Of a DNA stretch of 64,000 nt, positions 35,331 to 47,489 are shown piece by piece. The notes below the pieces were generated by a model. It worked only from the letters and a program-made list of their open reading frames with translations. It had not been told where the DNA came from and did no database searches. Numbering within the stretch: the first letter of the stretch is position 1; each line of letters opens with the position of its first letter. Position numbers and translations under genes: made by a program. Source of the DNA: Liolophura sinensis (lineage: Eukaryota; Mollusca; Polyplacophora; Chitonida; Chitonidae); assembly GCF_032854445.1 (NCBI RefSeq), contig NC_088302.1, positions 20,701,338 to 20,765,337 on the forward strand, read 5' to 3'.

Positions 35331-38300
35331 AAAGTTTTATCATTTCGACTCAATTCTCCAATGTAGGTACATGTATCTTAAGCCTTTGATTCATCAAGGG
35401 GGTAAACGTTAGCAAGTGTCCCACTTAAGCATGCCTTGCAAGAGTTTCAATTACACGCCCTTTGTTAGACGACAATCTAATTTGTATTTAAGTAATCTGC
35501 TCGAGGTGTCATACTGAAAAACAAACGAAGAAGAAGTAGCCATTTTATCACCGCATCAGCGTTATTAAATTCTACAAAAAAGACATCCGCAATATCTTCA
35601 TGTTATCTCCCAACATCAAGCGGCTCTTCTGTCACCCGTTATACACCAGTTTTCCAGAATTCAGAGTTCGTTCAAAAAAGAAAAGCTTTTGACCTTACAC
35701 TCCTGCAGAAGCGCTTACTGAATGAAGACGGTTTGTCAGATAGTATGACCGCGGCAGGAGTGAGGCGAGATACACATAACTACATACAACTATATCCGTT
35801 TCCTTACAGCGTGGTTCCGATAAACCCATGTACGTGCGCCTAACACTTTCTGTAGGTTTTAATAGATATACGTGTTGAATATTTTATTAATTCTGAGAGT
35901 GGTGAAAACGACATTTTTTAATATCAACAACAAAATTATGGTACATCCACCCTAATCCCACTTCTTCCCAAATTAGTAACAGTTTTATCACTCTGATGGA
36001 GGACGATACTATGGGAGCGGCTCACCGTAACGGGTACGTTGCCTTATTTGTGGGCCGACATAGTGCATATTGAACCATCAGGCATACCGAAGTCGATTGC
36101 TAAGCTGGCTTACATCGGTGTGTCTGGCAAGAGTAGGCATAAGTCGATTGATCATACTGGGATTGAGAACTGACGTCAAACAGCACGACCCGGATTAAAT
36201 AGCTATTTCTGCTCATGTCCTCTTTGTACACAATGTCTAGGCAACATTTGGATGACGGAGCTCTAATTAGATTCCATAAAGAAAGCCGTTTTATCAGCGA
36301 TCACCAGCAGAAGGTGACACAGGTTATGAAATGAACATATACTATCTGCACGATCTTAACGCCATCCTGTTGTTCCCTGCAACAAGATCCTCTCCTCTAA
36401 CCCGCCTCGACCCCACACTCCACTCCACCACCCTCTCCCAAGGATCAACCCCTTGAGAGATACCTTGCTTTTTTACCTAAATTTTATGGCTGTTATGCAG
36501 ATGAATGCGTAAGGCAGCAGTTAGCTATTCCAATTCTTTGGCCCTCTCCTCTCTGCAAACATCAGATTGATTGGCCCCCATGAGAGTTTAGTTCGGGCTG
36601 AATTACAGTCTCATAGTAACGCAATAAAGCTGGAAAATGACATGGTAAATGCTGGTATATCTTTCCTGACTTCTTTCCTGACACTACTTAATCGGTTGCC
36701 AGGTGAATTTCAGGCCAGGAATACAATGGAAGTGTTTATTGCAATATTGTCTGTCACCAAGGCAAAGCCAACAGGGAAAGCAAGGGTGTCGACCAAAATT
36801 CTGTTCAATGCTTGAAAATGAACCCTAAACCCATAAATGTAATGGAGGCTATTGGTAGGCCAGAGCTTGAATCCAGCTGGCTGGTCTGTGTGTTTTTGGT
36901 CTCGGAAAATTTGTCAGACTTGTAAAGCCTAATTGTTTACACATGACTCCTCTCTCTTTTCCCGTTCGTAAACTCATAATCAATACCTTGTAGAACACCG
37001 CTTACCTTCATGACGGAAAGGAAATGTTTACGAGTGAAACGTTTTTAAACGTGGCGTTAAACAACAAACACGACTCGAAAACGAGGCTGTGACCTCTACT
37101 TAGAAGACTGTGACATTCCAACTGTTTAGAGAGTTTCAGGCATCAACGTCCGTATATGAGTAACAACGGTCATTGTTGTAATCTGACCACTGGCCAAGAC
37201 CGAAGACCTGCGTTATTGTAAAGGGCACATGTATAGGGATTCATTTCGTTTTCAATTTGCAGATAAGCGAAGACGTTGAAATAGGATAAGACGACTCCGT
37301 GAGATCAGTCATTAAAGTTGTATTGATTATTATCGGATTTCTACCGAGATGGACACTGATTGTAAATTCCCTTGATTGATGGATTGACAGTGATTCTTCT
37401 TTGACTTGACTGAACGAAATGGATTTACACTGAGACATTGCTCCCTCCAGCACAGATTAAATTAATGCGTTAATTAATTAATTGGTTATTGGAAAGGTCA
37501 GTGAAAAGGTCACCTTGGCAGGATGAGAGATTGGTTTTGAAGATTTTGAGCAAACCATTCTTGGTGCTGGTTTCAAAGTTTCCGGAGAAACTCTCCTGCG
37601 GCAGGGTTATACAATCTGGCTTTTAGTTTCACATTATTGTAATAAGATGCTTCTCTTTTGAAATTGTGTACGCTCATCTACGGTGCTTATCCCAAGCATC
37701 ACAAAACCAAACCATAGAGCCATACTAAACCCATTTCAGACAAGAAAGGTCATCAATGGTTTATTTGTGAAATACTAATCCGATTGGACATCAGCGAACC
37801 AATCGAAATTTTCGTGTGTCAACTGTCAGACCTTTGGTAAAATTTGGTCCAGTCTTCCTCCTTCAAACAAAAGCCATACATATTAAATGAAGGGTATTAC
37901 AAACCATCACCACCAAAGGCAAGACCACAGATATATTTATCGATACATGACAATTTAATAAAAGTTTTACGCACACTTGTGCTGTTCAGGAAACTGCAAA
38001 TAATCCGTTTTAAGATATTCAGTATTCAAGGATACATTTTCTGCGGAACTCTTATCCAAGAGGAATACAAATGCCTGTCATCTTGATTGAAGAAACAAAG
38101 AATATAATTACAGTTTTCTCATTGCGAATAGTTGGTAGTTTATGTGTTTATACTGCTTAACACACTATTGCTTCAAGGATTCTGTTCAAGAGGAACGTCT
38201 AAAGTGAGTAGTTTTCCGCTTATATACATCATTTTGAAACATCCTTATACATTCATTGTGATGAAGGGCATCCCATCATGTCTGTTTCACCCCACGTTTT

Positions 38301-39302
38301 CATGGTTTCCAGTAAGCCTGCTTTCAAGCACTGTTTCTGCGCGTGCGTCAGTGGATTGCAACAAACTATGATAAATTAGCGGGAGCGATTCTGGCGGTTT
38401 TTTTTTCTCAACTAGGCGCACTTTATCTTCAACTTTATGCAGTACTCAGCTAACAATTTCTCACGCCATCAACTTTTCACATTTAGGCCAATAATAAATG
38501 AGACGGAGGAGCAAATTAAAGTAACGGACAAAAAACCGTGATAAGCGTCACTCAATTTAGCGCTGTTGGAGAATTTAACCATTTTTCGCAGTTGCGCTCT
38601 AGACTGAGTGTTATCAGTTTCGCCGACTTGCCAGTCGATCTCGTGTAGCGACCGGCTGCCAATGTCAAATATGCGCAGTAGCGGTTTGCGCACGCAACCA
38701 CAGCTCCTGAGCTTTCATAGTATTCAGCCAAGTCGTTGTTAAATTACCTTCCCTGCAAGGTTGATGACAAGAGCCAGCATTAGCATAACAAACGGTTGGT
38801 TGATTTCTCCGGGGAGTATATATCCATCCCAAGCAGATAAGATTTATGCACGCTGTTCATAGACATGCGACTGGAGTCGGAAAGCTTAGGCTGCCCAGAA
38901 AAAAAAGGTAATTTGTAACGTACCATCAACAACTGTTTCCGACACTTCCTTATGTGAGAGGCAGCTGTATTAAACTCTGCCAATGTTCTACTTTCCACCA
39001 TATTACCATCCTTTATTACATGGTGAGGCTAAAGGAAAACTCACACAATCAGCCGAACAATCAATTCTTCTCATAAAGGGGCGCCCTAAAATCATAACAA
39101 CAATTATTCTGGCGGAAGTGTTTGAAGTGCTTTTCAGAAAACAATTAATTTTGAGTGAAACTAGTTGAAGACAGAATCCCAACGAAAATCAAGTTCAAAG
39201 CTTTGCCATACTAACGATACATCCCCAAGCTGTGGTTAAAAGAATCATGCCTGCTTATAATGGGATGAAGGGGAGGGGAGGGGTTGGGGCGGGGATCCGG
39301 GT

Positions 39303-39352
39303 CGTCATATGACTCTAAAAAATGTTAAGTATGGCGTAAAACCCCAAGCGTG
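39303..39352 (+). mobile_element. SINE-B 3' end
   Basis: 'cgtcatatgactctaaaaaa' and 'aagtatggcgtaaaacccca', the tail of the second SINE type, without its ACTC repeats. Confidence 0.65.
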
Positions 39353-39377
39353 CATATATACATATAATGGAGAGAGT

Positions 39378-39400
39378 GGGGGGGGGGGGGGGGGGGGGGG
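39378..39400 (+). repeat. Poly-G tract (G23) at a SINE-A 5' end
   Basis: An uninterrupted run of 23 G directly before the SINE-A head 'tctccgtggcctaatgg'. Length in the assembly may be unreliable. Confidence 0.9.
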
Positions 39401-39590
39401 TCTCCGTGGCCTAATGGTTAGCATGCCATGCTTGTTTCATCCCCGGTCCTCGGTCTGGCAGCAACATGCCCCGCGATGGCCGTAGGTTTCCCCCGAGCTC
39501 TGCCCGGTTTCCTCCGACTATAATGCTGATCACCGTCGTACAGTTTACATATTATGGCGTAAAACTCCAATCAATCAATTAAATAAATAA
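39401..39590 (+). mobile_element. SINE-A, internally shortened
   Basis: Head 'tctccgtggcctaatggtta', central 'tctggcagcaacatgccccg', 'cccggtttcctccgactata' and tail 'aaaactccaatcaatcaatt'. The B-box region is largely deleted. Confidence 0.85.
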
Positions 39591-41477
39591 AATACTTATA
39601 ATAACCGAAAAAATTAATGGTTATGTCAGAATAAATAAAAATATTATTACACTATATCAACGCTTGTGTTTAACTAAGGCCCTATTTATTTATTTCACCT
39701 TTGTGACAGCATATGGGCTTTGGTTTGATTTTACGTTGAACTCAGGCCTCAGGTAACTTTGCGGAGAGAGATCAAGGTCAAAACAGATTACAACTGCTAT
39801 GTGAAAAAAACAATACCCGTACACCCAATTGGGGATGGCAGAGTTAGCGAGATTCCTTGTCCTTCAAAGCTGGTCAAAAACGTTGTGGCCACAACATAGC
39901 AACAGTCGACTGATAAGTAGCTTTGTAGCCAACACACTGTTTCCTTTGTATCATTGCCATTCTAAAATACCTTAGGTACATTGTTTACATTTGCAGATCA
40001 GTGACATAAACTTCTGTTTGATCCGTAAGAGAATCAATAAATTAGTTATAGCCATTCCGTGTTTGATCCGCTTTTTCATAAAAAGGAACTTTTGAGATAT
40101 CAATAAGTGAGAATAATTCATGCATTATGGCATACATGGCAGGAAGGTTTGTCTTTTATCTGTTGTTTGTTAGGTGAATCTGCTTTCATGAAAGTACTGG
40201 ATCAAGTTTGTTTGTACTCCAAACAACGGGCCGGTGAAGCTTTTTCACCCGGGTTAGTGACACTGCCAACGTGGCCTATTCATATGGCTGTCAGTGCCTT
40301 TGTTGCTATATCTTAGACGGTGTCAACACCAGGATGTTGTTAACACTGCGCACGTCACATGTACTATTCCGATTCTGGTTTTAAAACATCATTCATTCCC
40401 GTCCTTCCAGACGAAGAGTTAAAAAGTTTTCCCATGCATTCAGCAAAAACTTTATCTGCACACATAATACATAAGAGACTAAACCATACAGTAAAAGTGT
40501 ACACGTACGATTTTCTCATTTTCATTTTTTACGGTTCTGTTCATATCTGATACTGATTTCCATTTACAGTTTTTCTAAAGTGTTCTTGGATAAGCGGCTA
40601 TGTCTCTTTTTTCCCTCTGATCTATACAAGTGAAGCAACACATTGAATCCAACCATTTACTGTTTCATTCTTTTTCGCTGCAGAATGTGATTGAAGAACA
40701 AGGAGGTATCCGAGAAAACTGTGGCATATTGTCTAGCGCTTGGTGGAATGTTGATAACGAATGGCTTTCCGGTTCATAACTGACCGTGTGTGGGTGAAGA
40801 GGAGAATCGCTACATAGCATCGACAAAGAATGTATCTCCGTTTTATACCCTTTTCCGACGGCACATACAGTACGCATCACATAAAACACAAGCTTAGTGT
40901 TATACCGAAACAAAAACGCAACCACTCTGCACACAGTATTTCAACATTTCATTACGCCACCATCAGGAGTATTAAATGGGTTGCAACGCATAACATACAG
41001 ATATATGTGTGTACATACATAGCTTTATTCTGGTTTCACACTTCGGGGTACTACAACCTGTGTTTTGCTCGAAAATTTATCAGTGGAACAACTGGATACA
41101 GGTAAGTGTCCAGCTTAGGGGTTGGGATTTTTGTGATCCAATAAATAGTAGTACAATATAAAATACACTCCCCGAATTATATATGCATTTTTTTAACAAT
41201 ATCAACAAATAAATGAATGTTCGCATAGCATCACAAAAGAGTAACAATATAACCCAAATCCATGAGTACGAATAATTAGTTTACACAACGTAATACACAA
41301 ACAGTGTGCCTTCGAAACACGTCAGGCTCACGTTCATTCTACAATTCGGCCGTTCATTATACACAGTGATAAGGAATTAAATAAATACACAGTAATTATA
41401 TATGCCCTACTCATACTTACTGTGGCTCAAGAAGACTACAAAAAAAGATTTAGTATAGAAGTAGTGTATATACTTAC

Positions 41478-41695
41478 ATTTCCGTGATGTTTTCCATGAG
41501 GCGAGGAGAATCCAAGACCGGAAACACTGTCAGTGTGCCGTTTGTGTTACATTCCATCAATCCGTGCCTGCAGACACAGTGTCGGTGACAACTGCCACAA
41601 ACTACAGCTGGCAATTGCCCCATAACACAGAGAAACACGACTATAAACCATTTAAAAGCCGTATGGAGCCGCACAACACAGCTTAACCGATCCAT
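41478..41695 (-). CDS. trk: Trk exon 1: signal peptide and LRRNT cap
   Basis: Encodes residues 1-72 plus two bases of an Ile codon. The ATG at 41695 has A at -3 and G at +4, a good initiation context. Residues about 15-32 (FKWFIVVFLCVMGQLPAVV) form a hydrophobic signal peptide. A cysteine cap follows with C36-x3-C40-x-C42-x6-C49, exactly the LRRNT spacing of Trk receptors. Near the end comes FPVLDSP and then MENITE, resembling the FPRL...PENITE segment I remember from vertebrate TrkB. N-glycosylation sequons lie at N52 (NGT) and N69 (NIT). The exon ends before donor GTAAGTATA (41477-41469) in phase 2; the apparent stop TAA at 41476-41474 lies inside the donor and is intronic. A non-coding exon further upstream cannot be excluded. 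Confidence 0.85.
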
Positions 41696-42300
41696 TGTGT
41701 CGAACGACTGGAGTAGCGCACTTTTACATGGTCTGTGGCACTGTCATAGCCGAAATTTTCTGTGGACGCAGACGGCTCTTCCCACTCAATCACTGACAGT
41801 GTTTCTGTTTCATGCCTCCCACACACGCATTCGATTTGTATATCTGAAGTGGGATGCTAAGCGGCCGAATGTAAAACCAAACGAAGAAAAAGAGAAAACG
41901 ATCCCCGGCCCCGGCCACCTCAAAAGAAATCGGCAGAGAGAAAAACTCCAAATACTACTTGAATCCGCTTTGTCTTATGATATTCAGGTATTCCTTGAGC
42001 AACCAAGTGAATGTCGGTGGGCAATGAACAGTACTTGACTCGCAACAAAAGCTTTCTTGGAATATCACAATCTCCAGGTGTATCGGGATGGCTTGACTAG
42101 CGACCCAGAGTACAAGCAGGGAGCAAGCTGCAGACAGAGCACGTTGACACGGACATGTGTTATTGGAGAGTCTGTCACGGCAACTGCCTCCACTCCTTGC
42201 CCAGAGAGCGAACTAAGACCTGCATCTATAGGGTCTGGACGCCGTTGCTAGATCGATGTTAGATACAGTGAGACTATAAGCTCGTAGGCCAGACCAACTC
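41696..42300 (-). promoter_or_regulatory. Presumptive trk 5' UTR and promoter region
   Basis: Sequence directly upstream of the trk start codon on the minus strand. It carries no SINE and looks richer in CpG (several CG-containing words at 41705-41900 and a CTCGCGCTCGCGC stretch near 42323) than the surrounding AT-rich DNA. I see no convincing TATA box, and the transcription start cannot be placed. An open frame on the plus strand (41697-42038) matches nothing I know and is probably chance. Assignment rests only on position. Confidence 0.3.
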
Positions 42301-42770
42301 ATTGATTAACTAGCTTTATCATCTCGCGCTCGCGCTTTTCCGACATACACTCGACATCCTGGTGTAATTTGTCGATATGTATTGTGACTAGGTCCTAACG
42401 AACACACAAACACTCATGCGATCTCCATGAGAAAAGGTACATGGACAGCTCAGTAGGTCAAGCGGGATTATCCTCTCTACCAATCAATGGCGAAGGGGGT
42501 AATTTCCACTGTCGTAGTATAAGAACGCGTACGTCAGTCACAATTCACTGCCGGCCGCAGCTGTCTACCATGGAACTAGGGCTCGCGTCGTGCAACTTAC
42601 TTGTTGACGCCTGGCTTCTTTCATATCGTAAACACTTTAATCGATATTCGAGTACAAGACAGCGTGCGATTTATGGTCCAATAATTATTAACTGATGAGC
42701 AGCGCCGGATATGCAGTCCGCTCTGTCTGTTTTCACTTCCTATTAGGAATGACTGTTGGGGAGCGTATAA

Positions 42771-42940
42771 TTTATTTATTTTTTTGATTTGTGTTTTACG
42801 CCATACAAATACTAAAGAATACTACTTAAACCACTACTGCGAGCATTGTGGTGGGAGGAAACCGGGCAGAGACCAGAGGAAACTCACGACTATCCGCAGC
42901 TTGCTAACAAAGCCAACATGAGCTGGACCTGAACTCATGG
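42771..42940 (-). mobile_element. SINE-A, 5'-truncated
   Basis: Reverse orientation: tail 'gatttgtgttttacgccata', 'ggtgggaggaaaccgggcag', 'catgagctggacctgaactc'. It lies about 1.1 kb upstream of the trk start codon. Confidence 0.85.
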
Positions 42941-45290
42941 ACGTATAACATAAGCATCCATGTAGACGTACGTTTAAATAGGAACAGCACCTTCTTGGAT
43001 GTGAGGTGTGTAAGTTCTAAAGATCTCTTCAGATTACACCTGTGAAACACGAAACCGATGTCCCAGGATGTCATCCTACCTATCCCCTCCACACCCTGCA
43101 TCCACAGTTATAAGGTCTCTAGCAAGAGTCATTGATGCTAGTTGGTTGGATTGCCAGCGATGTCTGGTTCGTATCGACGAGCGACGGGACGAGATGAGAT
43201 AGACCTGTCTAACAACCACTGACTCGCCTTGCAATTAGCGTGGGACAAGCCTTTTTACATAATCAAAACAACAACAAAAGCTGCGCCAAATCCACTAGAG
43301 ATAAATTAACTTTCAGAGGTGTTGGTTATATTTTGAGGCGTAAGAAAAATGAGATTCTACCAAGCCTCCATAATATATTGGCCTACACTATTCAGTAACA
43401 GGGGCGTCTTTGTAAGTCGTCTGTAACACAAATCTTGTTTTCCAAATTCCTGTCTAAACGTTCTTTCATTATTTCGACGTGTGGATTTTATTTACAACTG
43501 CACTAAAAGTTATATAATCCAGGGGTACATCTTTGGACTGGAACTCAACGCGTAAACGAACATGCTTTTCCTAACCTACTGTTCGGATCGAGTTTCCTCT
43601 CTTTCCATATGCCTGAATTATTGTTGTATACAACAGATAATCTTTATACTTCCTACTCGTTTGTTCATGGGCTCCTTAGCCAATGTGTTACTGTAGTATT
43701 TATGTATGTACATGACATATACATTAGTTCCGCAATGTTATTAATTACTGGTACGATAGTTTGAACATGTAACAGTTGGTTGTGGATGTGACAGTTGATT
43801 TAGTTATTTAGATGCATGGTAACTAACGTTATGACAATTGCTGATGAAAACGGGGATAACTTGTTGAAGGTAGAATATTCTTCAGTACGGCATAAAACAC
43901 CAATCAAATAAATACATTAACTAATTAATTAATTAATTAAAGCGGATATTATCACTTTATATTAACCCGGCGTGTTTAGTGCAGACGTATCAACAAGATA
44001 GACGAGAATATCTCACGGTTCCCAGCTTGTTTGACATTTTACCCGATAAGACATGAGCTCACGTATGACCCAGAGTCAAATCAGTATTTTAGAAGTTTTT
44101 AAATTCTACGTTGAAAGTTACGTTTGCTTCGATGTATTCGGTGATAAGAGTTTAACAAATTATATACGATGCTTTGCGTCAGTTACCCATGATATGCTCG
44201 TGATGCATACTGAGCGATGGGATATCAGCAATTGTAGGCTCGAGAGAAGTGATGTTTAAATATAGCTGTCACCACGGTTCACAAAAATTTACGCAGAATA
44301 ACGATATTTAACCCCTATGAGTGAAGAGTCCTGAAAAGCAAAATCTTCGGCAGTTTCCGTAAAATTTCCTGATGTGACGTAGTAATATTGATATGACGTC
44401 GCGTAAGTGACACTGTAGACCATGATGCCATTTGTTTCTAAGTCAGTGATGGGTGAGGTCAAGTTCTTGCATGACGTCTCTATCCTCCCGAACTAACAAC
44501 AACAGCTTACAATACGTTTTTTCTACAATTTAAGAAAGCAATTCCGACTATGCCAATCCTTATCATTTTACCTTGCCTTTAAGACATACATGTCTTAACA
44601 CTAAAGTAGCTCTTTAACGAATACGATGCAGGAGTTGAACATCACTGGTTGAGAGCAGACAATTCTTGATATCCTTCAGCATACACTCTATGTACTATAG
44701 CAAATTATAATATTATATATAATTATTGTATATTATAATTATATATTATTTGGCATAATATGTAATTATTATACAAAAACAGCCGAATTTGTACATCGAT
44801 AGTCGAGTTACCCATCATGTGGTTGTCTTCTTTACAAACAAGCAGACGTCAGAGAAGTATACAAAGGGGGTTACTGCAGTAGAATAAAGACAGGAGCACT
44901 CTCGAACGTGTGATAATGTTTTGTGAGCGTAACGTTACTTTGTTTGAGTTCGTGATGGTTGTGCATTATGTTTTGCGGAATATCATGCGACCGTATATTG
45001 ACCAATGGAAACCAAGAATGAATCCATGAGTTATACAGACCGAAGGCAATAACTTGTTGTTTTGTCGGACTGGCCAATCCACGTAGGGCTATATGGCACA
45101 AAGTATCGTGTATACCCAGGAACTTCACTATAAATGCTGAGCTCTTCAATTTTTCCCAACTTCTGCTCTAAAAAACTTTTGTCAGTCTTTTTCAGATGTC
45201 CATGTAATAGTAAATATAATGAAAAAATAGTTGCCTGACAGGTCACATGGTACAGTATATTTTTTCTACTTTTTTCTATTTTTTCTAGAT
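42941..45290. other. Unique 5' flank with an AT palindrome cluster
   Basis: No coding signal I trust. An almost pure A/T stretch with TATAAT/ATTATA palindromes spans 44,702-44,777. Open frames at 44053-44259 (plus) and 44871-45294 (minus) match nothing known to me. Confidence 0.5.
43868..43915 (+). mobile_element. SINE-A tail fragment
   Basis: 'tagaatattcttcagtacgg' and 'ataaaacaccaatcaaataa', followed by ATTA repeats to about 43,940. Confidence 0.75.
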
Positions 45291-45407
45291 ACAAGGTCTA
45301 CTGTCAAAATCTTACAGCATCCTCTGTCAGAGTGATACAAGGTCTACAGTCAGAATCATGCAGTATCCTCTGTCAGAATTATACATGGTCTACAGCCAGA
45401 ATTATAC
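45291..45407 (-). repeat. Inverted edge of the satellite array
   Basis: About 2.5 units of the 46-bp satellite in opposite orientation to the rest of the array ('acaaggtctactgtcaaaat', 'cagcatcctctgtcag'). At the junction, 45367-45391 and 45408-45432 form a perfect 25-bp stem with a 16-base loop. Confidence 0.88.
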
Positions 45408-47489
45408 AGACCATGTATAATTCTGACAGAGGGTGCTGTAAGATTCTGACTGTAGATCATGTATAATTCTGACAGAGGGTGCTGTATAATTCTGACTGTA
45501 GATCATGTATAATTCTGACAGAGGGTGCTGTATAATTCTGACTGTAGGCCATGTATCATTCTGGCACAGGATGCTGTAAGATTCTGACTGTAGATCATGT
45601 ATAATTCTGACAGAGGGTGCTGTATAATTCTGACTGTAGGCCATGTATCATTCTGACAGAGGATACTGCATGATTCTGACTGTAGGCCATGTATCATTCT
45701 GACAGAGGATACTGCATGATTCTGACTGTAGACCATGTAACATTCTGACAGAGGATGCTGTAAGATTCTGACTGTAGACCATGTATCATTCTAACAGAGG
45801 ATGCTGTAAGATTCTGACTGTAGACCATGTATCATTCTGACAGAGGATGCTGTCAGATTCTGACTGTAGACCATGTGTCATTCTGGCACAGGATGCTGTA
45901 AGATTCTGACTGTAGACCATGTATCATTCTGGCACAGGATGCTGTAGGATTCTGACTGTAGACCATGTATAATTCTGACAGGGGATGCTGTATAATTCTG
46001 ACTGTAGACCTTGTAACATTCTGACAGAGGATGCTGTAAGATTCTGACTGTAGACCATGTATAATGCTGACAGAGGATGCTGTATGATTCTGACTCTAGA
46101 CCATGTATCATTCTGACAGAGGATGCTGTAAGATTCTGACTGTAGACCATGTGTCATTCTGGCACAGGATGCTGTAAGATTCTGACTGTAGACCATGTAT
46201 CATTCTGGCACAGGATGCTGTAGGATTCTGACTGTAGACCATGTATAATTCTGACAGGGGATGCTGTATAATTCTGACTGTAGACCTTGTAACATTCTGA
46301 CAGAGGATGCTGTAAGATTCTGACTGTAGACCATGTATAATGCTGACAGAGGATGCTGTATGATTCTGACTGTAGACCTTGTATCACTCTGACAGAGGAT
46401 GCTGTAAGATTCTGACTGTAGATCTTGTATCATTCTGGCACAGGATGCTGTAGGATTCTGACTGTAGACCATGTATAATTCTGACAGAGGATGCTGTATA
46501 ATTCTGACTGTAGACCATGTATCATCCTGACAGAGGATGCTGTAAGATTCTGACTGTAGACCATGTATCATTCTGGCAGAGGATGTTGTAAGATTCTGAC
46601 TGTAGACCTTGTAAGATTCTGACAGAGGATGCTGTAAGATTCTGACTGTAGACCTTGTAACATTCTGACAGAGGATGCTGTAAGATTCTGACTGTAGACC
46701 ATGTATAATGCTGATAGAGGATGCTGTAAGATTCTGACTGTAGACCTTGTATAATGCTGACAGAGGATGCTGTAAGATTCTGACTGTAGACCTTGTATCA
46801 TTCTGACAGAGGATGCTGTATAATTCTGACTGTAGACCTTGTATAATTCTGACAGAGGATGCTGTAAGATTCTGACTGTAGACCTTGTATCATTCTGGAA
46901 CAGGATGCTGTAAGATTCTGACTGTAGACCTTGTATCATTCTGGAACAGGATGCTGTATGATTCTGACTGTAGACCATGTAACATTCTGACAGAGGATGC
47001 TGTAAGATTTTCACTGTAGACCATGTATCATTCTGACAGAGGATGCTGTAAGATTCTGACTGTAGACCATGTATCATTCTGACAGAGGATGCTGTAAGAT
47101 TTTCACTGTAGACCATGTATCATTCTGACAGAGGATGCTGTAAGATTCTGACTGTAGACCATGTATCATTCTGACAGAGGATGCTGTAAGATTTTCACTG
47201 TAGACCATGTAACATTCTGACAGACGATGCTGTAAGATTCTGACTGTAGACCATGTATAATTCTGACAGAGGCTGCTGTAAGATTCTGACTGTAGACCAT
47301 GTATCATTCTGACAGAGGATGCTGTATAATTCTGACTGTAGACCTTGTATCATCCTGGCAGAGGATGCTGTAAGATTCTGACTGTAGACCATGTATAATT
47401 CTCGTTGATGATGTGGTGTAATTCTGACTGTAGACCATATATAATTCTGGCAGAGGATAATGTATAATTCTGACTGTAGGCCTTGTATT
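45408..47489 (+). repeat. Satellite zone 1: 46-bp dimer
   Basis: About 45 tandem copies of a 46-bp unit made of two related 23-bp monomers: type A (attctgactgtagaccatgt + 3 bases) and type B (attctgacagaggatgctgt + 3 bases). Longer duplications are visible, for example a 276-bp (6 x 46) block at about 45,874 repeated at 46,150. The minus strand of the unit has no stop triplet in any frame, which produces many overlapping open frames up to 182 codons; these are not genes. Confidence 0.95.

Larger units (their letters stand above)
20031..41477 (-). other. Trk intron 1
   Basis: A 21.4-kb first intron with most of the repeats of the left half: SINE-A, -B and -C copies, inverted repeat 2, a CpG-rich island and a 105-bp tandem duplication. 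Stretches 20031-20790, 21260-21850, 22010-24100, 24300-25330, 29000-31000, 31260-33490, 35331-39300 and 39593-41477 show nothing I can name beyond homopolymer runs (an A18 run near 23,046-23,060). Confidence 0.75.
8984..41695 (-). other. trk: Trk-like receptor gene, 5' part (gene span seen in window)
   Basis: Five exons on the minus strand join in frame into the N-terminal ectodomain of a Trk-family receptor tyrosine kinase: signal peptide, LRRNT cap, three leucine-rich repeats and LRRCT cap. Trk receptors bind neurotrophin-like ligands at the cell surface and signal through an intracellular kinase. Introns are 20031-41477, 13187-19955, 11971-13114, 9148-11901, and one open to the left from 8983. 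Every intron starts GTAAG and ends in a pyrimidine tract plus CAG. Phases run 2-2-2-2-1, and split codons read Ile, Leu, Ile, Leu, Gly. The kinase part is not in the window, so this is a partial gene. Another LRR-bearing receptor is possible, but the spacing of cysteines and repeats fits Trk best. Confidence 0.85.

Noticed and set aside
41697-42038. 113-codon plus-strand frame starting two bases from the trk start codon
   Set aside because: Overlaps the presumptive trk 5' UTR in antisense and has no recognisable domain.
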